Origin: Saccharolobus caldissimus
Lineage (GTDB): Archaea; Thermoproteota; Thermoprotei_A; Sulfolobales; Sulfolobaceae
Length of the DNA stretch: 64,000 bases
Assembly: GCF_020886315.1 (NCBI RefSeq)
Contig: NZ_AP025226.1
Location: 2,196,001-2,260,000, forward strand
Direction: 5' to 3'
A program made the position numbers and the translations under genes. How positions within the stretch are numbered: position 1 is the stretch's first letter; every line of letters starts with the position of its first letter. The notes beneath the pieces are model-generated. The model did not search any database. It saw only the letters and a program-made list of their open reading frames with translations, and was not told the DNA's origin. This document shows, piece by piece, positions 37,541-45,066 of this stretch.

Positions 37541-38391
37541 GGGAATTGATAGAAGGTGTATTAGTTGGAGGATATACTGATGAAAAAGCAAACTCTGGGA
37601 TTACCGTATTAGTAGCAGAGAAACCTAACGTTGCAGGGATTTCACAAAGAGGAGGATCGCCTGCAACATTAGGTACAGACTTGTTAAGACCTATGCACAG
37701 AAGTAATCAGTCTGTTGATGCAATTGTGCTGACTGGTAGGAGCGTTTTTGGATTTAGAGCTGTTAACGGCGTTCTGCTGGGATTATATAATATGGGAATA
37801 GGTTTTAAAATAGGTAATTTAAGGATCCCGATAGTTGTTGCAGCTGCTATATTTGATTTTTATGACAATGAAATATTACCATCAGAGGAATGGGGATTCA
37901 AGGCCATTGAGAAGCTCTCAACTAAGATCCCAATAGGAAGATATTGGGCTGGAAGAGGAGCAACTGTGGGGAAGTTAAGGGGAATTAAATATGGTAAACC
38001 TTCTGGACAAGGCTATTTTGAAATGGAAAAAGGTAGGTTAAAGGTAGGGGTGTTATCAATAGTTAACAGTATAGGAAACGTTTATGATGAAGAAGGAAAG
38101 CTAGTAGCTGGTATCGAATCTGAAGGTATTACGGAAAATAATGCATTAGGTACTACTTTAGGTGTTGTAATTACTAACGCCAAATTAACTAATTCTGACG
38201 CTTGTAGAGTCGCAAGCAGTGCAGAAAACGGTTTTTCATCAGTTATTAGACCTTACAATCTGTCTTTAGATGGGGATACGGTATTTACTATTGCTACTAA
38301 CGAAATTGAAGTAAATGTTGACGAGGTTATAGCATTAGCTTATTATGCTGCGAGGAAATCCGTATTGTCAATATTTGGTGGTGTGAAATGA
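37537..38391 (+). CDS. P1-family N-terminal-nucleophile hydrolase (DmpA/NylC-like aminopeptidase)
   Basis: The 284-residue protein matches the P1/S58 family, whose members self-cleave to expose a Ser or Thr nucleophile and then act as L-aminopeptidase/D-esterases, beta-peptidases or nylon-oligomer hydrolases. The family segment RGGSPATLGTDLL and the probable cleavage site ENNALGTTLGVVITNA (Thr206) are present. GTG 37537 is in frame, but GGTGAG just before a TTG at 37546 makes the latter (MIEGVLVGG) the better start. It is the second gene of a transporter-hydrolase-SDR operon with 4-bp overlaps. It could also trim other peptides made nearby, but nothing shows this. Confidence 0.82.
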   Translation: MRELIEGVLVGGYTDEKANSGITVLVAEKPNVAGISQRGGSPATLGTDLLRPMHRSNQSVDAIVLTGRSVFGFRAVNGVLLGLYNMGIGFKIGNLRIPIVVAAAIFDFYDNEILPSEEWGFKAIEKLSTKIPIGRYWAGRGATVGKLRGIKYGKPSGQGYFEMEKGRLKVGVLSIVNSIGNVYDEEGKLVAGIESEGITENNALGTTLGVVITNAKLTNSDACRVASSAENGFSSVIRPYNLSLDGDTVFTIATNEIEVNVDEVIALAYYAARKSVLSIFGGVK

Positions 38392-39179
38392 GGGAACTAT
38401 TTTCAGTAGAGGGTAAGACTGCGGTAGTAACTGGGGCGGCTAGTGGAATAGGGAGAGCGATTGCTGAGATGTTTAGCAAGTTAGGTGGTAATATAGTTGC
38501 AAGTGATATAGATGAGAGGGGATTAAATGATCTAGTTAAAAATCTTAGTGATCAGGGATTAAGCATAAAGGGATTTAAGGCTGATATTACTAATGTAAAT
38601 GATGTTAGGTCTCTAGTATCCTTTACATTGTCAAGTTATGGTAAAATAGACGCCTTATATATAGTTCCAGGAATTAATATTAGAAAATCTATAGAAAATT
38701 ATACATATGAGGAATTTGATAAGGTAATAAACGTAAACCTTAGAGGTTCCTTTATTTTACTCAAGGAATTCTTAAAAGTTATGAAAAGTAATCCAAATGG
38801 AGGTAGTGTAGTACTATTATCATCTATAAGACACTTAGTGGTAGAGCAAGGTCAAGGAGCTTATGCCGCAACTAAAGCTGCAATAGTTCAGTTAGCTAAA
38901 GTTGCTGCTGCAGAGTATGGAAAGTATAACATTAGAGTAAACGTAATAGCGCCAGGTGTAGTCGACACACCATTAACTCAACAAATTAAGAACAATCCAG
39001 AATGGTATAAGGCTTATGCGGAAAAAACTGTGTTTAAGAGATGGGCTACTCCTACAGAAATTGCCAGCGTAGCTGTATTTTTAGCTATGCCTGCATCCTC
39101 CTATATTACGGGTACTGTAATTTATGTTGACGGGGGATGGACTGCAATAGATGGAAGATATGAACCCAATATACAGTGA
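38388..39179 (+). CDS. Short-chain dehydrogenase/reductase
   Basis: The 263-residue classical SDR has cofactor motif TGAASGIG, Asp in SDIDERG favouring NAD, catalytic Ser in LSSIRH, YAATK (Tyr/Lys) and IAPGVVDTP. The usual NNAG is altered to a VPGIN sequence. It overlaps the P1 hydrolase gene by 4 bp and is probably the last complete gene of that operon. Its substrate may be an alcohol or hydroxy acid released by the hydrolase; this is not deducible from sequence. Confidence 0.87.
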   Translation: MRELFSVEGKTAVVTGAASGIGRAIAEMFSKLGGNIVASDIDERGLNDLVKNLSDQGLSIKGFKADITNVNDVRSLVSFTLSSYGKIDALYIVPGINIRKSIENYTYEEFDKVINVNLRGSFILLKEFLKVMKSNPNGGSVVLLSSIRHLVVEQGQGAYAATKAAIVQLAKVAAAEYGKYNIRVNVIAPGVVDTPLTQQIKNNPEWYKAYAEKTVFKRWATPTEIASVAVFLAMPASSYITGTVIYVDGGWTAIDGRYEPNIQ

Positions 39180-39255
39180 GGTTGAAAAGTTAGCAGAGTT
39201 AGATAAAAATAAGTTTGAATAATTAGGATTTTCTGAAAGAAATTTATTAAATTAG
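39160..39255 (+). pseudogene. Short remnant frame overlapping the SDR end, with in-frame stop
   Basis: An ATG inside the SDR C-terminus opens a 20-codon frame (MNPIYSEVEKLAELDKNKFE) ending at TAA 39220. The same frame continues LGFSERNLLN to a second stop at 39255. Both parts have protein-like composition. It looks like the start of a former fourth operon gene broken by a nonsense change and deletion, though chance is possible. Confidence 0.3.
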
Positions 39256-39515
39256 TATCATATAAATTAGAAACTCTTTTTCAATTCAACGTGAGATTTA
39301 TTAATAAGAAAGCTAATATTATAATTTTTCCTTTATTAAATATTTATACATATGATAAAATAGATTTATGAAAAATTAAACTAGTTTTTAAATTAAGAAA
39401 TTGTACTCAATTGGAAACTTCTTTTAATAACTATCAAAGTCGATAATACTTTTAATAGAAAATGATCAATATAATTTTTTAACATTAATTCTAGAAGTAT
39501 TAAATACACTAGAAA

Positions 39516-39674
39516 TCAATCCAATATTATTCTTTTATTTTTCTTCATTAATATTTTCCTCTTACCAATAATTATAAGAGCTAATGGATTGTCACATACC
39601 TCATATTTATCTATTTTGACACAACCGACCGTACATAGATATTGCCTATTATAATTTTTCTTTTGTTTTACCAC
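39516..39674 (-). CDS. 52-residue three-cysteine small protein
   Basis: A GTG-started frame of 52 codons encodes a compact protein with Cys14, Cys18 and Cys27 (YLCTVGCVKIDKYEVC), a hydrophobic core (NPLALIIIGKRKIL) and a basic tail. A TATA-like TTTAAAATATA lies about 28 nt upstream, the usual spacing for a leaderless Sulfolobus gene. Regular codon use supports a real gene. I do not recognise the family. The Cys-x3-Cys and later Cys could bind metal or be modified. It diverges from the radical SAM peptide cluster and could belong to it. Confidence 0.5.
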   Translation of the reverse strand: MVKQKKNYNRQYLCTVGCVKIDKYEVCDNPLALIIIGKRKILMKKNKRIILD

Positions 39675-39762
39675 ATAACTGTATTGATACTAATATATTT
39701 TAAATTTTTCTATAAATATTTTTCAGAGAATGTAGGCAAGTAAATAATTTTCTGTGAATTTC

Positions 39763-39817
39763 ATACTGTTCACTATTTTCAAATTTTAAAATTATACTAC
39801 GAAATAGAGAACAGTAT
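39763..39817. promoter_or_regulatory. Inverted repeat spanning the promoter of the radical SAM peptide cluster
   Basis: Arms ATACTGTTCACTATTT (39763-39778) and AAATAGAGAACAGTAT (39802-39817) are complementary at 15 of 16 positions. They enclose a 23-bp loop with a TATA-like TTTTAAAATTATA. The right arm covers the expected transcription start. This is an operator-like arrangement around the only promoter seen for the peptide cluster, or alternatively a 5' RNA hairpin. Confidence 0.5.
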
Positions 39818-39875
39818 AAAGAGGGGGAAAAAATAAGGTAAAAAGTAAATGTTTAATACAATAGAGGGATAAGCA

Positions 39876-39998
39876 ATGTTAGAAGCGATAGAAATTCCAG
39901 AAATGTCTGAGCTACAACTTAGATTATTAGATCACATAAGTAGTATTGAGGCAATTGGATGTGATGTTGGAGTCATATGTGGTGTAGGGACTACATAA
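39876..39998 (+). CDS. Candidate RiPP precursor peptide (40 residues)
   Basis: An ATG frame of 40 codons, preceded by a GAGGGAT ribosome-binding motif, encodes a two-part peptide. The first part is acidic and amphipathic (MLEAIEIPEMSELQLRLLDH then ISSIEA). The second is a small Gly/Cys-rich tail, IGCDVGVICGVGTT, with Cys29 and Cys35. Leader-plus-Cys-core architecture directly upstream (18 bp) of a radical SAM/SPASM enzyme is the classic layout of thioether-forming RiPP systems (sactipeptides, ranthipeptides). The leader would guide the enzyme and the tail would be modified. I know of no matching family. The precursor role is inferred from position and composition. Confidence 0.65.
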   Translation: MLEAIEIPEMSELQLRLLDHISSIEAIGCDVGVICGVGTT

Positions 39999-40016
39999 GA
40001 TAAAAGGATGTGAATT

Positions 40017-41090
40017 TTGTCTAATGATAAAGTTCTTTTTTATATTTATACCACAATTAGTTGTAATCTTTCTTGCGTTCATTGTTATGTTCCTTCTTCT
40101 CCTAATTTCGTCATTAAGAATGAGCTTAGCACTGAGGAATTTAAGAAAATTATTGATTTCGCAGAAAGACGAAAGGTTAGGGAAATAAGATTAACTGGAG
40201 GAGAGCCTCTAATTAGAAAAGATATTTTAGATATAATAAATTATGCAATTTCTAAGAACATTTTCGTTACTATTGAGACTAATGGTCTTTTAATAGATAA
40301 TAACTTTTTAAATTCAATAAAAGATTTAAGTAAGGTTTATGTTAGTGTTAGCTTAGACGGTCCTAAGGAGGTTCATGAAAAGATTAGAGGTAAGGATACT
40401 TTTGAGAGGGTTTTAGGGTCTTTATATTTATTGAAGGAGTATAAGGTTAACAGAACAATAATAACTACTTTAGTAGAGAAAAAGTGGATTTATGATGAAA
40501 AATTTAATGAATTTGTTAAATTAATTCAAGATCTCTCTCCTAATTTATGGTATGTTCATGTATGGGTTTCTCCAGCAGGTAGAGGAAAGTTAATAAAGAC
40601 TAATATTTACGACATTTATAATGCTATAAAACTATTATATTCTTTACGAATCAGATTAAAACTAAATATCGTTTTAAATGTTCCTCCTGCGGTTATACCA
40701 GAGGAGTTTACTGAGCATATGCTTAATGATAATTTATTAAATTTAGGATGTAGGTTTTGGAGAATAGCTGGATTTAGTAGTAATGGTAATGTTTCTATTT
40801 GCCATAGATTTACCTTATTTCCTGAAATGAGGGCTGGTAATTTGAGAAATAGTAGTTTAGATGATATATTTAATCATAAGTTGTTAAATATAAGAAAGAC
40901 GAAATTAAAGGGTATTTGTGGAAAATGTTTAATAAGGGATTTATGTAATGGTTTTTGCAGGGCCGATGCCTATGAATATTATAGAGATTTTAATGCTCCT
41001 CATCCATTATGTCAACTATTTTATGAAAATGGGCTATTTAATAAAAATTTCATAGTAAGGGAAGAAGATGAGGAGAGGGATTCCTCTTAA
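40017..41090 (+). CDS. Radical SAM/SPASM enzyme, probable peptide maturase
   Basis: The 357-residue protein has the radical SAM cluster motif Cys16-x3-Cys20-x2-Cys23 (CNLSCVHC) and the SAM-binding GGEP at 61-64. It also has a full seven-cysteine SPASM domain for auxiliary iron-sulfur clusters: Cys245 and Cys262 (the Cx9-15Gx4C motif), then Cys301, Cys304, Cys310, Cys314 and Cys332. SPASM enzymes mostly modify ribosomal peptides; related ones act in heme d1/heme b synthesis. No N-terminal RRE-like leader-binding domain is visible. It begins with TTG at 40017 after the 40-residue peptide gene, and overlaps the following MFS gene by 23 bp. Peptide modification is the favoured role. Confidence 0.85.
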   Translation: MSNDKVLFYIYTTISCNLSCVHCYVPSSPNFVIKNELSTEEFKKIIDFAERRKVREIRLTGGEPLIRKDILDIINYAISKNIFVTIETNGLLIDNNFLNSIKDLSKVYVSVSLDGPKEVHEKIRGKDTFERVLGSLYLLKEYKVNRTIITTLVEKKWIYDEKFNEFVKLIQDLSPNLWYVHVWVSPAGRGKLIKTNIYDIYNAIKLLYSLRIRLKLNIVLNVPPAVIPEEFTEHMLNDNLLNLGCRFWRIAGFSSNGNVSICHRFTLFPEMRAGNLRNSSLDDIFNHKLLNIRKTKLKGICGKCLIRDLCNGFCRADAYEYYRDFNAPHPLCQLFYENGLFNKNFIVREEDEERDSS

Positions 41091-42192
41091 GGGCTACATA
41101 TATTATAATTATTTTATAACCCAAACAGTTAGTACGGTTAGAAGTTTGATTTTTCCTATATATGCTTATCAGCTAGGTTATTCTCCTCTCTTAATATCTT
41201 CGTTATTTTCAACATTTCTTTTTCTTACAATAATCTTATATTATCCGTCAGTGTTTATAGTTAAGCGAATAAATGCTAGGAATGCTGTAGTATTAGGTAC
41301 TATTATTGACTCAATCTCGATAATTCTTTTATCTATTAACAATGTAATACTTTATTTTCTATCATTTGGAATACTTTCTCTAGCTCAAGTACTAGCGATT
41401 CAAATGCGAACATTAATTACACATAATTTTGAGGAAAATGAGCTAAAGAATATATATGCCAGAGCTTACACTTTAGCTATTTCTGGTGCCCTATTTACAA
41501 CCATGCTATCTTCTGTTTTAGGCTATTTTAGAGCTTTAGGAGAAATCTTCTTGCCTCTAGGAATTATTTACTTTGGATTGTCTTTCTTTACGCTTTTATT
41601 TAAACCAGTAAGTGCTGAAACTGGGAATATTAAAATAATTCCTTCTAAAAGTCTATTACCGATTTTTATATTTGCCTTCTTTTCTGGATTCGTAACATAT
41701 ATAGTCCTCGGTTTACTACAAATTTGGTATTTAAAATTAGGTTTGTCTGCTACATTCGTAAGTATAGTTTACTTATTGATGTACTTAGTTAATATTATAT
41801 CTAATAGTATAGTTGAAAAAATTAAAGAGGAATCCTTAATTAAAAATTATATAATTCTCTCAATTATATCGGCAATTTTACTCTCTTTAATTTCTATAAG
41901 ATATTATGTTATTAGTATTCTAATGTTACTTTCATCACAAGTAACTAATGCGATAATGACTATAATAAATTCAGTTTTGTTTACTAAATTTATAAAAAGG
42001 CTAAATGAAGCTGAAGTAGGATCTGCATTAACTGACATGTTTACTAGAGCTGGAGCAATAGTAGGTATTATGTCTCAAGGATATTTCTTTACAGTTGGTT
42101 TTCTCGCCTTACCATTCATTATAGGAGCGTCAATTTCATTAATTGATAGAATTATAAGATATGAATATTATAGAAAATATAAGATAATCTAA
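41068..42192 (+). CDS. MFS transporter, probable exporter of the radical SAM-modified peptide
   Basis: The 374-residue protein has about 10-12 membrane segments, and its length and repeat fit a small MFS carrier. The loop after helix 2 is FIVKRINARNAVVLG, a degenerate form of the MFS motif. It starts inside the end of the radical SAM gene (23-bp overlap), so the two are co-translated. Export of the modified peptide, or self-protection, is the simplest role in this context. Substrate import cannot be excluded by sequence alone. No peptidase for leader removal is encoded in the cluster. Confidence 0.78.
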   Translation: MRRGIPLKGYIYYNYFITQTVSTVRSLIFPIYAYQLGYSPLLISSLFSTFLFLTIILYYPSVFIVKRINARNAVVLGTIIDSISIILLSINNVILYFLSFGILSLAQVLAIQMRTLITHNFEENELKNIYARAYTLAISGALFTTMLSSVLGYFRALGEIFLPLGIIYFGLSFFTLLFKPVSAETGNIKIIPSKSLLPIFIFAFFSGFVTYIVLGLLQIWYLKLGLSATFVSIVYLLMYLVNIISNSIVEKIKEESLIKNYIILSIISAILLSLISIRYYVISILMLLSSQVTNAIMTIINSVLFTKFIKRLNEAEVGSALTDMFTRAGAIVGIMSQGYFFTVGFLALPFIIGASISLIDRIIRYEYYRKYKII

Positions 42193-42252
42193 CTAAAAAA
42201 TTAGTCTTAATAATGTTAAAAAGTGATAAAAACTAATATTATTTAGATATAA

Positions 42253-43089
42253 TCACGGTTTATATAAGAATTTCTGTAAATCATTAAATTGAACCATATT
42301 CTCTATGAAATCTTTCGTTGATCCAGTATCTTTTAAGATAGATAACATTGTTATTACTGCTTTTGCTGCAGCTCTTATTGCAGAACCTGGATAGATGACT
42401 ATGCTAAATCCCATTTCTTCTAATTTCTTTGCACTAAGTAAAGGTGTTATTCCACCTTCTACCATATTTATCATTTTTAATCCTTTAACTTCTTTAGAAA
42501 TTCTTTCTATCTCATTTATATTGCGTGGTGCTTCTATAAACGCTACATCTGCACCTTCCTCAAGATATATGTTTGCCCTTTCTATCGCCTCATTAATACC
42601 TAGTGGGTCTATTGCGTCAGTTCTCGCTATTATTATTGCTTCTTTTCTAGCACTTAATGCTGCTTTGATTCGTAATACCATTTCCTTGACATGAGTAACT
42701 TCTTTATTTGATAAATGCCCACATTTTTTAGGCCATACTTGATCCTCTATTTGTATTGCTATGCACCCTATTTTCTCGTAAGTTTTTACTACGTATCTTA
42801 TGTTATCTTCATTGCCATACCCAGTATCAGCATCACATATAAGAGGTAAACTTGTAACTTGCCTAATTCTTGATATATGATCACTCATTCTGTCGAATGT
42901 AATAAAGCCTAAATCTGGCATTCCTAATAGTGAATAAGATGCACTGGCTCCACCAATATAAATTGCTTCAAATCCAATATGTTCAATAAGCCTTGCACTT
43001 AGTGCGTCATATGCACCAGGTGCTATTAGGATTGGTTTTCTTCTTATTCGATTAATAAAGGATATGTAATCATAGTTCATTTTTATCAC
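42253..43089 (-). CDS. Isocitrate lyase/PEP mutase superfamily lyase (methylisocitrate lyase-like)
   Basis: The 278-residue protein has the superfamily signatures: GGASASYSLLGMPD near the N-terminus, DADTGYGN (magnesium-binding Asp pair) and KKCGHL, the catalytic loop containing the Cys expected of lyases rather than mutases. Length fits 2-methylisocitrate lyase and related 2,3-dimethylmalate or oxaloacetate lyases. It may feed propionate or branched acid breakdown. It is followed upstream by a CMD-like protein and an MFS gene on the same strand, forming a three-gene unit. The substrate is uncertain. Confidence 0.85.
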   Translation of the reverse strand: MIKMNYDYISFINRIRRKPILIAPGAYDALSARLIEHIGFEAIYIGGASASYSLLGMPDLGFITFDRMSDHISRIRQVTSLPLICDADTGYGNEDNIRYVVKTYEKIGCIAIQIEDQVWPKKCGHLSNKEVTHVKEMVLRIKAALSARKEAIIIARTDAIDPLGINEAIERANIYLEEGADVAFIEAPRNINEIERISKEVKGLKMINMVEGGITPLLSAKKLEEMGFSIVIYPGSAIRAAAKAVITMLSILKDTGSTKDFIENMVQFNDLQKFLYKP

Positions 43090-43139
43090 ATCCTATTAAT
43101 ATATTAATATCTTTAAATTTTCTATCAATACTTAATCTC

Positions 43140-43520
43140 CTATATATTAAATTTTCTTTTATAAATGGATAGTGCCTTAACAAGGACTGTAACACCTCCA
43201 AAAATAAACGAAATCTTAATTGAGTCTAAAATTTCATCTTCATCCGCTCCTGCAGTTATTGCCTGGTCTATAGAGTGTTCAATTGCTCTTTCATTTCCTA
43301 ATAAACTAACTACCGCTAGTCTAATTAGCGCAACTGTCTTCTTATCCAGCTTAGAATTCTTAAATACATGTATCCAAATTTTATTCCATTCATTTAGTAA
43401 CTCTAAATCTTTTTTTGCCAAAACTAAATGAAAATCCTCTATAAAGCCTCTAGTTTTCATTATTTCGTTTAAAATCTCGTTTTCATCGATTTCCTTCATT
43501 TTTATCACCTTATATAGCAT
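43140..43520 (-). CDS. Carboxymuconolactone decarboxylase-like (AhpD fold) protein lacking redox cysteines
   Basis: The helical protein aligns by pattern with the CMD/AhpD family (KKTVALIRLAVVSLLGNERAIEHSIDQAITAGADEDEI). The His of the family's Cys-x-x-Cys-x3-His region survives in AIEHSI, but there is no cysteine at all, so peroxidase chemistry is unlikely. A GGTGAT motif 8-13 nt before the ATG at 43499 makes the start MKEIDENE (119 residues) more likely than the upstream in-frame codon that overlaps the MFS gene. A decarboxylase or structural role linked to the adjacent lyase is possible. Confidence 0.72.
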   Translation of the reverse strand: MLYKVIKMKEIDENEILNEIMKTRGFIEDFHLVLAKKDLELLNEWNKIWIHVFKNSKLDKKTVALIRLAVVSLLGNERAIEHSIDQAITAGADEDEILDSIKISFIFGGVTVLVKALSIYKRKFNI

Positions 43521-44775
43521 TTTCTTCTAGCTCAGCTTTAGGATTATCTCTAGGAAGTAAACTTACTATAGCGGACATTAAGATTAAAGGAAAGGCTACT
43601 ATAGCTATAATTGAATTAATCCAGCTATTAGTGGCTGAGAGCATAATGCTGATAAATGTAGGTAATAATATATTTCCTAACCATTGAAACCCATAACCGA
43701 AAGTACTAGCAGTAGCCCTAACTCTAGTAGGATACATTTCATTTATGTAAAAAGGCCATGCTGCCCATTGAGAAAAAAGGAAAAATACGAATAATATGTT
43801 AAATGCTAACACTTCTAGTGGATCACTAGAAAATATAATACCTAAAAGAGCTATAAACGCTAATATATTCCATATTATAAGAACATTCCTTCTACTAATC
43901 CTATTACCTATAATAGAAGCCAAAATATATCCAATAGCAGCAATTGCAAATGAAATAAATTCATATGCTAAAGTATTAACAAAAGTTATGTGTTTTATCG
44001 TTGTATAGTAAATCGGAAGGTCAATTAAGGTAACAGCTACTGATCCAGCAACTATAATGGTATATATTGCAAATATAATACTTTTTTTCCTTAAATCTCT
44101 ATTGAACATTTGATAAAATGGATTCAATATTGCCTTATTAATATCTGCCTTATATTTAAGTGATATATTACTACTACCTTTTCTGATATTATCTAGAGCA
44201 CTTTTCAAATCTTTAAATCTTTCAGTTTCTGGAAGCCCTTTTCTTAGGTATAAGAGAAATAATGCTGGAAGTACACCTATAAAAAATACGTAAGGCAAAT
44301 AGATCTTATTTACCACAAAGGTATAAACTAATAAAGCACCTATAGCCTGACCTAAAGGAAAAGCTATTGAGACTATAGCTAGCATTAATCCTCTCATTCT
44401 AGCTGGGGAAACTTCTGCAATAATCGTAAATCCTAAAGGTTCATCTGGACCTGTTCCTAAGGATGTGACTGATCTCGCTAATATAAAGTAAACAAGAGAA
44501 TTGGCTAATGCTGTAAAAAAGGAACCTAAAGAATACAGTAAAGTAGTTAACATAAATAAAGGTCTTCTTCCTATTCTATCAGCTAAATACCCAAAAGCAA
44601 AGGACGCGATAGCAGCTGTTAGAAAGGATATATCAGTTATAATAGTTATCTCTGCTAGGGAAAATTTAAAAAGAGGAATTAAACCAGGAATTGCTGCAAG
44701 AAATAATTCAAAATCCATTGTCATAAGTAGAACTCCTATAAATACTGCAATCAAGTATTTTTTGTATATCTCCAT
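43510..44775 (-). CDS. MFS transporter, sugar porter/metabolite symporter-like
   Basis: The 421-residue protein has about 12 membrane segments, with loop motif GYLADRIGRRPLFML after helix 2, EVSPARMRGLMLA in the centre, and INEMYPTRVRATASTFGYG in the second half. Both latter elements are typical of the sugar-porter/MHS group, which imports carboxylates, aromatic acids or sugars. It is the first gene of the unit with the CMD-like protein and the lyase, so a carboxylic acid feeding the lyase is plausible. Divergent from the hydantoinase gene across a 291-bp gap. Confidence 0.85.
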   Translation of the reverse strand: MEIYKKYLIAVFIGVLLMTMDFELFLAAIPGLIPLFKFSLAEITIITDISFLTAAIASFAFGYLADRIGRRPLFMLTTLLYSLGSFFTALANSLVYFILARSVTSLGTGPDEPLGFTIIAEVSPARMRGLMLAIVSIAFPLGQAIGALLVYTFVVNKIYLPYVFFIGVLPALFLLYLRKGLPETERFKDLKSALDNIRKGSSNISLKYKADINKAILNPFYQMFNRDLRKKSIIFAIYTIIVAGSVAVTLIDLPIYYTTIKHITFVNTLAYEFISFAIAAIGYILASIIGNRISRRNVLIIWNILAFIALLGIIFSSDPLEVLAFNILFVFFLFSQWAAWPFYINEMYPTRVRATASTFGYGFQWLGNILLPTFISIMLSATNSWINSIIAIVAFPLILMSAIVSLLPRDNPKAELEENAI

Positions 44776-45066
44776 ATTTTATATCCCCACATCTCATCCT
44801 TCCTTCTAAGATTAATTTAAATATTTTGTACCTAAATGATAGGACTAGTTTTATCATAATATAGTAGAAAGAAAATTAATGATAGTGTTTACGTATTTCC
44901 AATATATAAGTTTTTATGAAAGAATTAGCTGATATGTTAAAAAGAAATCTGAAAATTTTTGTATTGATTACTTACAATATAAGTATATAAAAGGATTTTT
45001 TATATATAATCTCTTAAATTCTATACAAGGTAAAAATTTATATTATGATGTATAATAGTTAATCAT

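Larger units (their letters stand above)
39256..39875. other. Gap upstream of the peptide cluster: mostly AT-rich, with one small gene and a strong inverted repeat
   Basis: Apart from the small minus-strand gene at 39516-39674 and the inverted repeat at 39763-39817, both listed separately, this stretch is stop-rich AT sequence in which I see no further gene. Confidence 0.45.

Noticed and set aside
40017-41090. Radical SAM protein as a heme synthase (AhbD/NirJ type)
   Set aside because: SPASM architecture is shared, but no heme genes are adjacent. A Cys-tailed small peptide gene and a transporter flank it, which fits peptide modification better.
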